Assembly: GCA_947653315.1 (NCBI GenBank)
Contig: CANTGP010000048.1
Location: 1 to 12,255 of the forward strand
Origin: an uncultured Lachnospiraceae bacterium
GTDB taxonomy: Bacteria; Bacillota; Clostridia; Lachnospirales; Lachnospiraceae
DNA: 12,255 nt
Direction of reading: 5' to 3'
Positions within the stretch are counted from its first letter, which is position 1; each line of letters starts with the position of its first letter. The position numbers and the translations under genes were made by a program. Shown in pieces: positions 1-6,690 of this stretch. Under the pieces are notes generated by a model. The model was not told the DNA's origin and made no database searches. It saw nothing but the letters and a program-made list of their open reading frames with translations.

Positions 1-5
1 CATAA

Positions 6-1283
6 TTATTTGTTGATTGCGATGATTACATTGGGGTTTTGCATGGGCATATCCACGGAAGGGAAATCTTAAGTATTGGAAAAAACCAGTGTAAGCTGAT
101 AGGGACGGGGGCATTGTTCAGCAGGGGAAACGCGAATATTAATTCGCAGTTTAATGTTATAGAATATAACGGCAGTTCGTTTGTGAGGGTTTTAAACTGC
201 AGGTATAATGCGGACGGGGGGAACGATCCGTGGGATGTCCGTGATTTAATGGATGATTCCATGGATGTTAGCTGCGAAAATTACCTGAAGGGGGACAGCT
301 TCCAAAAAATACACAGGGAGTTATTGGAAAAGCTGGATGCGGAGACGCCCCTTTACCATGTGGATATGCAGATAGATACGGATTATGGGAAATTCAGGAA
401 AGATTTGGAAGACTATTTGGACGGCGACGGTCTGCAGATAGGCGGGAAGAAGTATGATTATTTTAAACTGGCGGAAATGTGGGAACGGGAAAGCGTTCCG
501 GATGAACTGTATTTTAACCACGGCTCGTACTTTAAAACCGATGGCAGGACCGGAATTGATTTTGTAAAGGAGCAGTTGAACCAAAAGCCTACCAGTAACC
601 GGATCGTGCTTCCCACATATAACATGGAAAAAGTAATCCAGTCCTTGGATGACAGTATTTACCTTCCGTCCCTTGAGCATATCCAGTTCGGAAGAACGCA
701 AAAGAAGGGGGAACTGTTTGTACATATGTGTTTCCGGGCATTGGAAGCGAGCCGTTTTTTTAAGATTAATATTTGCGAAATCGCCTATATTTTGGAGGAG
801 ATCAGAAAAGGGAAAAATGCGGTTGATTTTGATAAAGTAAAGATTATTATTTCTGCTTTCCGGGTTCAGGTGAAAGAGCATTTCAACTGTTTTTTGAAAG
901 CGGAGATTGATAAAATTGATTCTTCTTATTTATATGCCAAAGTAAGCCATGGAAAAATAAGAGAATTATGCGAGTTGCTGAGGGAGAAAAAGGACGGCAT
1001 GGAGACCATTACCAAGGTGGAAGGAATCCGGACGGTATACAAAGCGATGTTAGCATCTGATGCCGAGGCGGGGGAAAATGCACCGATTTATTACGGGGAA
1101 GAAATGCTGCATATGTTTGAGGATTTGTTGGAGGCATACCGGAAATTGGATACTATCCACAGACAGTCCTCCGTTACCAGCAAAGAAGAAAAGGAATGCG
1201 AAAAAAAGATTGAACGTTTATTGGGAGATGCGATTGACGAGTTGGTGAAACTGGATGCCAAAAGAAAGGAGAAGAACGTTTGA
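6..1283 (+). CDS. Metallophosphoesterase C-terminal part joined to a thymidylate-synthase-like domain (5' part missing or disrupted)
   Basis: The open frame follows an in-frame TAA at 3-5. Residues below are counted from the TTG at 39. Residues 1-60 look like the end of a calcineurin-like phosphoesterase: the GHIH metal-binding motif at 3-6, then a beta-rich tail with IGTGALFSRG (21-30) and FNVIEYNG (38-45). The N-terminal metal ligands are absent, so the gene should begin upstream of the window. Residues about 160-255 resemble thymidylate synthase by eye: SNR (186-188) for SRR, YN (194-195) for WN, LPSLEHIQF (209-217) for the PCHxxxQF block, FRALE (232-236) for QRSxD, and N244, eleven residues after R233 as in ThyA (R166 to N177). 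Ser211 falls where the catalytic Cys should be. The remaining 150 residues are charged and probably helical. The TTG at 39 is a poor start because it has no ribosome binding site and lies inside the GHxH block. The stop overlaps the next start (TTGA). Phosphoesterase assignment is firm; the synthase-like call is moderate; the activity is unknown. Confidence 0.72.
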   Translation, partial: LFVDCDDYIGVLHGHIHGREILSIGKNQCKLIGTGALFSRGNANINSQFNVIEYNGSSFVRVLNCRYNADGGNDPWDVRDLMDDSMDVSCENYLKGDSFQKIHRELLEKLDAETPLYHVDMQIDTDYGKFRKDLEDYLDGDGLQIGGKKYDYFKLAEMWERESVPDELYFNHGSYFKTDGRTGIDFVKEQLNQKPTSNRIVLPTYNMEKVIQSLDDSIYLPSLEHIQFGRTQKKGELFVHMCFRALEASRFFKINICEIAYILEEIRKGKNAVDFDKVKIIISAFRVQVKEHFNCFLKAEIDKIDSSYLYAKVSHGKIRELCELLREKKDGMETITKVEGIRTVYKAMLASDAEAGENAPIYYGEEMLHMFEDLLEAYRKLDTIHRQSSVTSKEEKECEKKIERLLGDAIDELVKLDAKRKEKNV

Positions 1284-1645
1284 CATTAAAGGAATTAACG
1301 GAGTTTCAGGAAGAATTTGACGGCAGGCATGAAGGAAAATTCCGGTGGAACAGTAAAGTGACGGATGAAAATATTGAGCTTTTGGAATTCCTGCTGGTAT
1401 CCTTAACCGGAGAGGTTGGGGAAATTGCGAATCTTGTGAAAAAAATTGTAAGGGGGGATTTTTTACTGGAGGAAAAGAAAGCGGATTTGAAAGAAGAAAT
1501 GGCGGACGTATTTGCGTATCTTCTGAAAATGGCATATCAAATGGATATCGATTTGGAGGATGCTTATTTAGCCAAAATGGGAAAAAACAGGGAAAGGTTT
1601 CAAAAGTATGAGCAACAATGCACAAAAAAGGATACAAGAGGATAA
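1280..1645 (+). CDS. MazG-like nucleotide pyrophosphohydrolase
   Basis: This is a 121-residue all-alpha protein of the MazG-like/dUTPase-2 superfamily, whose members hydrolyse NTPs or dNTPs to the monophosphate and pyrophosphate. The metal-binding acidic signature is visible: GEVGE with E45 and E48, then EEMAD with E72/E73 and D76, on two helices separated by a short loop. The length fits a single-domain MazG protein rather than two-domain E. coli MazG. It starts with TTG at 1280, preceded by AAGGAG at 1267-1272, and overlaps the previous stop in a TTGA, so translation is probably coupled. Its 3' end overlaps the next gene by 38 bases. Lying between a synthase-like gene and a thymidylate-kinase-like gene, it may act on dUTP, dTTP or a modified nucleotide, but substrate cannot be read from sequence. 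Confidence 0.8.
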   Translation: MTLKELTEFQEEFDGRHEGKFRWNSKVTDENIELLEFLLVSLTGEVGEIANLVKKIVRGDFLLEEKKADLKEEMADVFAYLLKMAYQMDIDLEDAYLAKMGKNRERFQKYEQQCTKKDTRG

Positions 1646-2267
1646 GGGGAAATTTATAGCTTTTGAAGGGATAGACGGAAGCGGTAAGAGTACGCAGATT
1701 CAATTGTTAACGGAAAAGTTGAAAAAAGAGGGTATTTGTTTTTATACGACGATGGAGCCTACCGATTCGCCGATTGGCTCGCTGATTCACCAGATTTTGA
1801 CCGGAAGGATGAAAACGGATAATAAAGTCATTGCGGCATTATTTGTGGCAGACCGGTTGGATCATCTGCTGAATGACGTGAACGGTATTTGGGCAAAGAT
1901 TTTGGAAGGGACTACGGTAATTACGGACAGGTATTATTTTTCTTCCTATGCTTACCATAGTGTGGATATGCCCATGGATTGGGTGATTCAGGCAAATGAG
2001 CAGAGCAAAAACATCCTTCAGCCTACCATTACGGTTTTTATAGACGTCAATCCGGATACGGCAATCGAAAGAATTGCCAGAAACAGGTTTCACCAGGAGT
2101 TGTTTGAAAAGAAATCAAGATTGGTAAAGGTACGGGAGAAATATTTTCAGGCGTTTGAAAAGCTGGGAGATACGGAAAACGTGGTGATTATAGACGGTAA
2201 CCGTCCGCCGGAAGTGATAGCGGAAGACATTTGGAAAGAAATAAGCTCTTTATTTGTTCGGTTGTAA
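1608..2267 (+). CDS. Thymidylate kinase-like protein (dTMP kinase family)
   Basis: This 219-residue protein has the fold signatures of dTMP kinase, which phosphorylates dTMP to dTDP with ATP. The P-loop GIDGSGKST is at 21-29, preceded by FIAFE. The acceptor-site block reads MEPTDSP (49-55), closer to archaeal-style EPT than to bacterial REPGGTP. The DRYYFSSYAYH block (107-117) matches the family DRY-x-x-S-x-x-AYQ, with His replacing Gln. A LID-like stretch near 160-185 ends in KVREKYF. Length is close to normal. The ATG at 1608 lies inside the MazG-like gene, with GGAAAGG at 1591-1597 upstream. The usual housekeeping tmk sits near holB, so a copy in this cassette is more likely a specialised paralogue acting on dTMP or a modified nucleoside monophosphate. 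Family is confident; substrate is inferred. Confidence 0.85.
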   Translation: MSNNAQKRIQEDKGKFIAFEGIDGSGKSTQIQLLTEKLKKEGICFYTTMEPTDSPIGSLIHQILTGRMKTDNKVIAALFVADRLDHLLNDVNGIWAKILEGTTVITDRYYFSSYAYHSVDMPMDWVIQANEQSKNILQPTITVFIDVNPDTAIERIARNRFHQELFEKKSRLVKVREKYFQAFEKLGDTENVVIIDGNRPPEVIAEDIWKEISSLFVRL

Positions 2268-2283
2268 AAGGCAGGGATTGAAA

Positions 2284-3177
2284 ATGGAAATTCATTTTGA
2301 AATCGAAAATAAATGTTTGCTCCGATGCCGGCACTGTTCTTCACAGGCTTCCAGCGACGGGAAAACCATGGATTATTCCGTTGGGGATATGGCGGCATTC
2401 CTGCGCAGGATGAAAGGGCGCAAAGAGGTATACCTGACAGGAGGGGAACCCCTTTTGTATTCCGGGGTAGAGACGCTTTTGGAATGTCTTAACACGGAAG
2501 CGGGGGATACCGTTTTGGGAATGTTTACGACCGGAATCAGGGGAAACGGATTGCAAAAGGAAGCCGTTTCGGAAGAATATGCAAAACAATTGGCCGGGCA
2601 TGGGCTGAAGGTATGCTATTTGTCCGTTTACGACAGCAGAAAAGAAGAACACGATTGGATGACTGGTTTTAAAGGTTCGTTTGCCATGACCGAAAACGCC
2701 GTGCGCAATTTCAAAAAAGCGGGGATGGACGTGCGGTTTAATTCCGTGGTAACAGCCAAAAATGCCGATAAAATACCGGAGCTTATCCAAATGGGAAAGG
2801 ATTGGGGGATTTCCGAAATCCGCCTGCTAAAACTGATTTCACAGGGCAGGGCGGAAAACTGCTGGAACGAGATAGGCATTACGGAGGAACGTTACAGGAG
2901 TATCATCCGTAATATATTGGAAAGGGAGCATCCGGTTAAGATTACGGCGTCCGGCGCAGTGGATATCCTTCCGTGCAGGGCATCCGGTGAAAAGTATGTA
3001 TGCCCGGCGGGGTGCCAATTGTGGTATGTGACCTATCAGGGGGACGTATATCCTTGCGCAAGTGTGAAAAACCGGACGGATTACAGGATTGGAAACGTGA
3101 AAGAGGATATATGGGAAAACTGTGAAAAGTTTTGCGGAAGGTCAAACGGAAAAATTCTCTGCGGTAACATTTCATGA
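2284..3177 (+). CDS. Radical SAM protein with SPASM-like C-terminal cysteines
   Basis: This is a 297-residue radical SAM enzyme. The cluster motif CLLRCRHC (C11, C15, C18) should hold the [4Fe-4S] cluster that cleaves S-adenosylmethionine, and GGEP at 53-56 is the SAM-binding motif. The C-terminal part has C231, CPAGC (240-244), YPCAS with C258, C280, C284 and C293. This layout is typical of SPASM/twitch enzymes that carry auxiliary clusters and often modify peptides or small molecules. The ATG at 2284 is chosen over an in-frame TTG at 2254 because GGCAGGG lies about 8 bases before it and the protein then opens directly into the beta strand leading to the cluster. It lies 16 bases after the kinase gene and is the last gene before a terminator. 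It is not a clear viperin, which has a CxxxCxFC motif and no SPASM region. The substrate is unknown. Confidence 0.85.
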   Translation: MEIHFEIENKCLLRCRHCSSQASSDGKTMDYSVGDMAAFLRRMKGRKEVYLTGGEPLLYSGVETLLECLNTEAGDTVLGMFTTGIRGNGLQKEAVSEEYAKQLAGHGLKVCYLSVYDSRKEEHDWMTGFKGSFAMTENAVRNFKKAGMDVRFNSVVTAKNADKIPELIQMGKDWGISEIRLLKLISQGRAENCWNEIGITEERYRSIIRNILEREHPVKITASGAVDILPCRASGEKYVCPAGCQLWYVTYQGDVYPCASVKNRTDYRIGNVKEDIWENCEKFCGRSNGKILCGNIS

Positions 3178-3195
3178 TAACATATTTTTTGAAAG

Positions 3196-3223
3196 TATCA
3201 GGCGTTCTTGTCTGATATTTTTT
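3196..3223 (+). terminator. Intrinsic terminator after the nucleotide-enzyme cassette
   Basis: TATCAG (3196-3201) pairs with CTGATA (3212-3217), extended by a G-T pair, around an 8-base loop. Six T residues follow directly. It lies 19 bases after the radical SAM stop codon, so it should end the cassette transcript and separate it from cheB. Confidence 0.75.
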
Positions 3224-3355
3224 GTGACATTCCGGAGCGGACGGTTACTTTTTTTGTTAAGGAATGGTCGCAAATGAACTTGCACAGGGACGTTTATTAC
3301 TTTTTTGTGAAGATTATAAAAGTTTCAAGAAGGGCTGTCTTTTTTTCATACAATT

Positions 3356-3364
3356 TGATACAAT
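3356..3364 (+). promoter_or_regulatory. Possible extended -10 promoter for cheB-cheA
   Basis: TGATACAAT is an extended -10 element (TG, one base, then TACAAT). A second TACAAT lies just upstream at 3349-3354. No good -35 box is seen at the right spacing, and no clear SigD-type motif (TAAA...GCCGATAA) was found. Between the terminator and the cheB start I see no other feature. Placement is by motif only. Confidence 0.35.
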
Positions 3365-3426
3365 GATACCAAATGCGGGATGAAGGAAACAGAATAAGGA
3401 AATTTGTTGGAGAAGGCGGTAGCAAG

Positions 3427-4446
3427 ATGCGGAAAATTAAAGTTTTGGTAGTGGAAGATTCGGCGGTATTCCGTGAAATGCTGGTGAAAGGGCTGGAGGA
3501 GGATGCCGGAATCGAAGTAGTGGCACAGGCGGAGAATCCTTTTGAGGCGCGGGACGCCATCGAGCAGTACCAGCCGGATGTCATGACGCTGGATATTGAA
3601 ATGCCGAAGATGAGCGGTATTGATTTCTTAAAGAAATTAATGCCCCAGTACCCGCTGCCGGTCATTATGTTAAGCGGGCTGAACGGGAAAGTTTTTGAGG
3701 CGATGGCTGCCGGGGCGGTGGATTTCGTGCATAAGCCCATGAACCTTTCGGCGGGCAATGTGAAAGAATTTATCCGGCAGGAATTGGTCGTGAAAGTAAA
3801 AATTGCCGCTTCGGTGGATGTGGGGAAACTGATGCGCAGGGACAGGGTACATCCGGTCAGGGAGGCGAGGCTGACCAAAAACAACTGCGTGATTGCCATC
3901 GGGGCGTCCACGGGGGGACCGGAAGCCATACGGGAGGTCATAAGCGGGTTTGATACGGATATACCGGGGGTGGTGATGGTACAGCATATGCCCGCCGGTT
4001 TTACGAAAACTTATGCGGAACGCCTGAACCGTCTCTGCCGGGTGGAAGTGAAGGAAGCCGAGGACGGTGACGCGGTGCGGCAGGGACGCGTGCTGCTTGC
4101 GCCGGGAGGCTTCCAAATGCGCGTGGTGAAAAAGGAAGCGGGCTATTTCGTGTCGGTGAAGGAAGAACCGAAGGTGAGCGGGCACTGTCCTTCCGTGGAT
4201 GTGCTTTTTGATTCGGTGGCGAAGACGGTGGGAGGGGAATCCATCGGGATTATCCTGACCGGCATGGGAGGCGACGGCTCCAAGGGAATGAAGGAAATGA
4301 GGAACCATGGCGCGGTGACCATAGGGCAGGATGAGGAGACCTGTGTGGTATACGGGATGCCGAAAGTGGCATATGATATCGGCGCCGTGACCTGTCAGGC
4401 GCCTTTGGGGGATATTGCCGATAAGGTCTATGAAGTTTTGGGTTGA
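3427..4446 (+). CDS. cheB: CheB, response regulator / protein-glutamate methylesterase-deamidase
   Basis: This 339-residue protein has the two-domain CheB layout, which removes methyl groups from (or deamidates) glutamyl residues of chemoreceptors when phosphorylated. The receiver domain (1-125) has D11, the phospho-acceptor D56 in LDIEMP, S83 and K103 in the HKP motif. The methylesterase domain (about 153-339) has the Ser-His-Asp triad: S161 in GASTGG, H187 in VQHMP, and D283 in GMGGDG, with HCPSVDVLF at 253-261. All key residues are present and the length is normal. The ATG at 3427 is preferred to one at 3373 because GGAGAAGGCGG (3409-3419) precedes it and it opens the receiver with KVLVVED. 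CheA follows 27 bases later, the likely phosphodonor. No receptor, cheR or cheW lies in the window. Confidence 0.93.
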   Translation: MRKIKVLVVEDSAVFREMLVKGLEEDAGIEVVAQAENPFEARDAIEQYQPDVMTLDIEMPKMSGIDFLKKLMPQYPLPVIMLSGLNGKVFEAMAAGAVDFVHKPMNLSAGNVKEFIRQELVVKVKIAASVDVGKLMRRDRVHPVREARLTKNNCVIAIGASTGGPEAIREVISGFDTDIPGVVMVQHMPAGFTKTYAERLNRLCRVEVKEAEDGDAVRQGRVLLAPGGFQMRVVKKEAGYFVSVKEEPKVSGHCPSVDVLFDSVAKTVGGESIGIILTGMGGDGSKGMKEMRNHGAVTIGQDEETCVVYGMPKVAYDIGAVTCQAPLGDIADKVYEVLG

Positions 4447-4473
4447 GAAGTGTGAAAGGAGCAGGGCTATAAT

Positions 4474-5841
4474 ATGGAAGAAAGTTTTAGTCCGGAAGGA
4501 ATGCTGGATTCCTATTTATACGAATGTTTCCAACTGTTGGAGCAGATGGATGCAATTGTGCTGTCCGGCGACGGGGAAGGATTTTTCCACGCGGATGATA
4601 TTCAGGAGATTTTCCGCATCCTCCATACCATAAAGGGAACTTCCGGTATCATGATGTATGATAACATCGGGCTTATGGCGCACAAGCTGGAAGATATCTT
4701 TTATTATCTCCGGGAAGTTTCGGCGCAGGAAGTGCCCAAGGCGGGGCTTACGGAATGTATTTTTGCGGCGGCGGATTTCATGATGGAAGAACTGGGGAAG
4801 ATTAAAAGGGGGGAACACCCTGACGGGAACCCGGAGGAAGCCGTCCGGAAAACGGAGGAATATTTGGAGGCGGTGAAAGCGGAAATCCAAAGACGGGGAG
4901 TGGAGATGCCGCCGGAAAATGTTTACGCCTCACCGGGGATGTATTATAACGCGCCGTTACAGGAGAAGCCAAAGCCCAGGAAACGGGTCAAAATCGATTT
5001 GGGGACGGAGCCGGAACCTAAGCCGGAGATGCATCCGGGCGATTATGTCCTGATGGAGCGGAAACAGGCGGGAAAAGAGGCGCTTATCGGCATCAGCATA
5101 GAAAAACTGGAAAAAGTGAACGCCCTGTCCAAGAAGCTGTTACAGTTGGACGTGGAAGCGGATACTTTGGAAAAGGAAAGCATCAAAAGGCGGCTGCATG
5201 AAATCGTGGAAGAACTCCGGGCATCGGTCTGGGATATGAGGAAAACCCCCATTGCCACCATATTCCGCAGGATGAACCGGGTGGTGTACAGTCTTTCCCA
5301 CAGGCTTTCCAAGGAGATTGAGATAAGGACCGAAGGGGAGGAACTGCTGGCGGACCGGCTGCTGGTGGAGCAGTTGACGGAGCCGATGCTGCATGTGGTG
5401 CGCAATGCGGCGGACCATGGTATCGAGAGCGTGGAAGAACGCAGGGCGGCGGGCAAAAAACCGAGGGGCGTTATTACGCTGAGCGCCTGGACGGAAGGAA
5501 AGCGGCTGTTTCTGTCCGTGAAAAATGACGGAAGAAAGCTGGATGCCGGACGGATATTCGCGCGGGCAAAGGAAAAAGGATTTATTGCCATGGACGCGGA
5601 TATCGGAAATTACGGCGAGGAGGAAATTTTCCGGATGATTACCCGTCCCGGCTTTTCCACCATGGATACGGTAACGGAAATATCGGGCAGGGGCATCGGT
5701 ATGGATATTGTGGCAAGCCGGCTGAAAGAACTCGGCGGCAGTCTGCGGATTAGGAACCTGCCGGACGAAGGCGTGGAAATGGTGATGGAAGTTCCTTTGG
5801 AATCCATGGAACCCGCGGAATCCGTGGATTCCATGGAGTAA
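4474..5841 (+). CDS. cheA: CheA-type histidine kinase lacking the CheW-like P5 domain
   Basis: This 455-residue protein is a shortened CheA, the kinase that passes phosphate from its HPt His to receivers such as CheB. The P1/HPt domain (1-about 115) has H51 in HTIKG. A proline- and charge-rich linker (about 145-200) stands where P2 would be. The P3 dimerisation helices span about 205-265. The P4 ATPase domain (about 265-442) has the N box HVVRNAADHG (307-316), an F box RPGFST (391-396) and G2 box GRGIGMD (405-411). The G1 box reads NDGRK (351-355) instead of DDGxG, losing the usual adenine-contacting Asp and a Gly. The protein stops after P4 with an acidic tail, while ordinary CheA runs about 200 residues further through P5. 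Coupling to receptor arrays must therefore differ or be lost. The ATG follows GAAAGGAGCAGG (4452-4463). Confidence 0.88.
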   Translation: MEESFSPEGMLDSYLYECFQLLEQMDAIVLSGDGEGFFHADDIQEIFRILHTIKGTSGIMMYDNIGLMAHKLEDIFYYLREVSAQEVPKAGLTECIFAAADFMMEELGKIKRGEHPDGNPEEAVRKTEEYLEAVKAEIQRRGVEMPPENVYASPGMYYNAPLQEKPKPRKRVKIDLGTEPEPKPEMHPGDYVLMERKQAGKEALIGISIEKLEKVNALSKKLLQLDVEADTLEKESIKRRLHEIVEELRASVWDMRKTPIATIFRRMNRVVYSLSHRLSKEIEIRTEGEELLADRLLVEQLTEPMLHVVRNAADHGIESVEERRAAGKKPRGVITLSAWTEGKRLFLSVKNDGRKLDAGRIFARAKEKGFIAMDADIGNYGEEEIFRMITRPGFSTMDTVTEISGRGIGMDIVASRLKELGGSLRIRNLPDEGVEMVMEVPLESMEPAESVDSME

Positions 5842-5869
5842 GAATTGGAATAAGAAATGGAATAAGAAA
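5834..5869 (+). repeat. Three tandem copies of a 12-bp unit at the cheA stop
   Basis: TGGAATAAGAAA occurs twice back to back (5846-5857 and 5858-5869). It is preceded by TGGAGTAAGAAT (5834-5845), which differs at two bases and contains the cheA stop codon. The upstream coding tail (ESMEPAESVDSME) also has short internal repetition. This looks like replication slippage at the gene end, and no regulatory role is evident. Confidence 0.8.
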
Positions 5870-5877
5870 TTTATCCC

Positions 5878-5906
5878 TTTTCCATACCGGATGATTGTGT
5901 TACAAT
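5878..5906 (+). promoter_or_regulatory. Possible promoter of the pyrH operon
   Basis: TGTTACAAT (5898-5906) is an extended -10 element. A weak -35-like TTTTCC lies at 5878-5883, 17 bases before the hexamer. Position about 60 bases before pyrH, after the cheA stop, fits a start for the housekeeping cluster independent of cheBA. Confidence 0.45.
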
Positions 5907-5967
5907 GGGATTGTCAGGGCACGATTGAAATAGAATTAAAGAATTATGGAATGACAAGGTGGCGGAT

Positions 5968-6660
5968 ATGAAAAGAATATTGTTAAAGCTCAGCGGGGAA
6001 GCGCTGGCGGGAGAGAAAAAGACCGGGTTCGATGAGGAAACGGTGCGCAGCGTGGCGCTGCAGGTAAAGCAGCTTGTGGAAAATACGCAGGTGGGAATCG
6101 TCATCGGCGGGGGAAATTTTTGGCGCGGGCGTTCCAGCGAACATATCGACCGGACGAAAGCCGACCAAATCGGGATGCTTGCCACGATTATGAACTGCAT
6201 TTATGTATCGGAGATTTTCCGTTCGGTGGGAATGGAGACGGAGATTCTGACTCCTTTTTCCTGCGGTTCCTTTACAAAAATGTTTTCCAAGGACAAGGCG
6301 AACAAGTATTTGAAACAGGGGAAGGTTATCTTCTTTGCGGGCGGTACGGGACATCCCTACTTTTCCACGGATACCGGCGTGGTGCTGCGGGCGGTGGAGG
6401 TAGAGGCGGACGTCATCCTGCTGGCGAAGGCGGTGGACGGGGTATATGACGACGACCCGAAATCGAATCCGGCGGCAAAGAAGTATGACGAGGTATCCAT
6501 TGACGAGGTGATTGCAAAGAACCTGCAGGTGGTGGACATGACCGCATCCATCCTTGCACGGGACAACCGGATGCCCATGTGGGTGTTTGGATTAAACGGG
6601 ACGGACAGTATCGTAAATGCGGTAAACGGGAATTTTAACGGCACGAAAGTGACGGTTTAG
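5968..6660 (+). CDS. pyrH: UMP kinase
   Basis: This 230-residue enzyme of the amino-acid kinase family phosphorylates UMP to UDP in pyrimidine nucleotide synthesis, as a cytosolic hexamer. It opens with the family's MKRILLKLSGEAL. It has IGGGNFWRG (46-54), the DRTKADQIGMLATIMN-type substrate region (61-76), and the AVDGVYDDDPKSNP nucleotide-binding stretch. The end, NGNFNGTKV, also fits. Length is slightly below the B. subtilis enzyme. The ATG at 5968 is preferred over an in-frame GTG at 5959, because AAGGTGG (5956-5962) sits at proper distance from the ATG and the protein then begins as in other UMP kinases. It is followed 30 bases later by frr, the standard bacterial order. The usual upstream partners rpsB and tsf are not here; cheA takes that place. 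Confidence 0.96.
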   Translation: MKRILLKLSGEALAGEKKTGFDEETVRSVALQVKQLVENTQVGIVIGGGNFWRGRSSEHIDRTKADQIGMLATIMNCIYVSEIFRSVGMETEILTPFSCGSFTKMFSKDKANKYLKQGKVIFFAGGTGHPYFSTDTGVVLRAVEVEADVILLAKAVDGVYDDDPKSNPAAKKYDEVSIDEVIAKNLQVVDMTASILARDNRMPMWVFGLNGTDSIVNAVNGNFNGTKVTV

Positions 6661-6690
6661 ACACATATAATATCGTGGAGGAGAGAGGAT

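Noticed and set aside
39..41. TTG at 39 as the true start of the first gene
   Set aside because: It has no ribosome binding site at the right distance and falls inside the conserved GHxH region of the phosphoesterase, so the protein would lack its metal-binding N-terminus.
1608..2267. Calling the kinase the housekeeping tmk
   Set aside because: The neighbours are not the usual tmk-holB set, and the EPTDSP and AYH variants differ from typical bacterial enzymes, so no gene symbol is given.
2284..3177. Radical SAM protein as a prokaryotic viperin
   Set aside because: The cluster motif is CLLRCRHC rather than the viperin CxxxCxFC type, and the cysteine-rich SPASM-like tail is not a viperin trait.
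3264..3383. 39-residue open frame after the radical SAM gene, considered as a precursor peptide
   Set aside because: AAGGA touches its ATG, leaving no spacer; it lies beyond the terminator and runs through the probable cheB promoter. It shows no leader or repeat pattern.
3224..3426. SigD-type (flagellar sigma) promoter before cheB
   Set aside because: A TAAA at 3317-3320 is followed by GGCTGTCT, a poor match to GCCGATAA.
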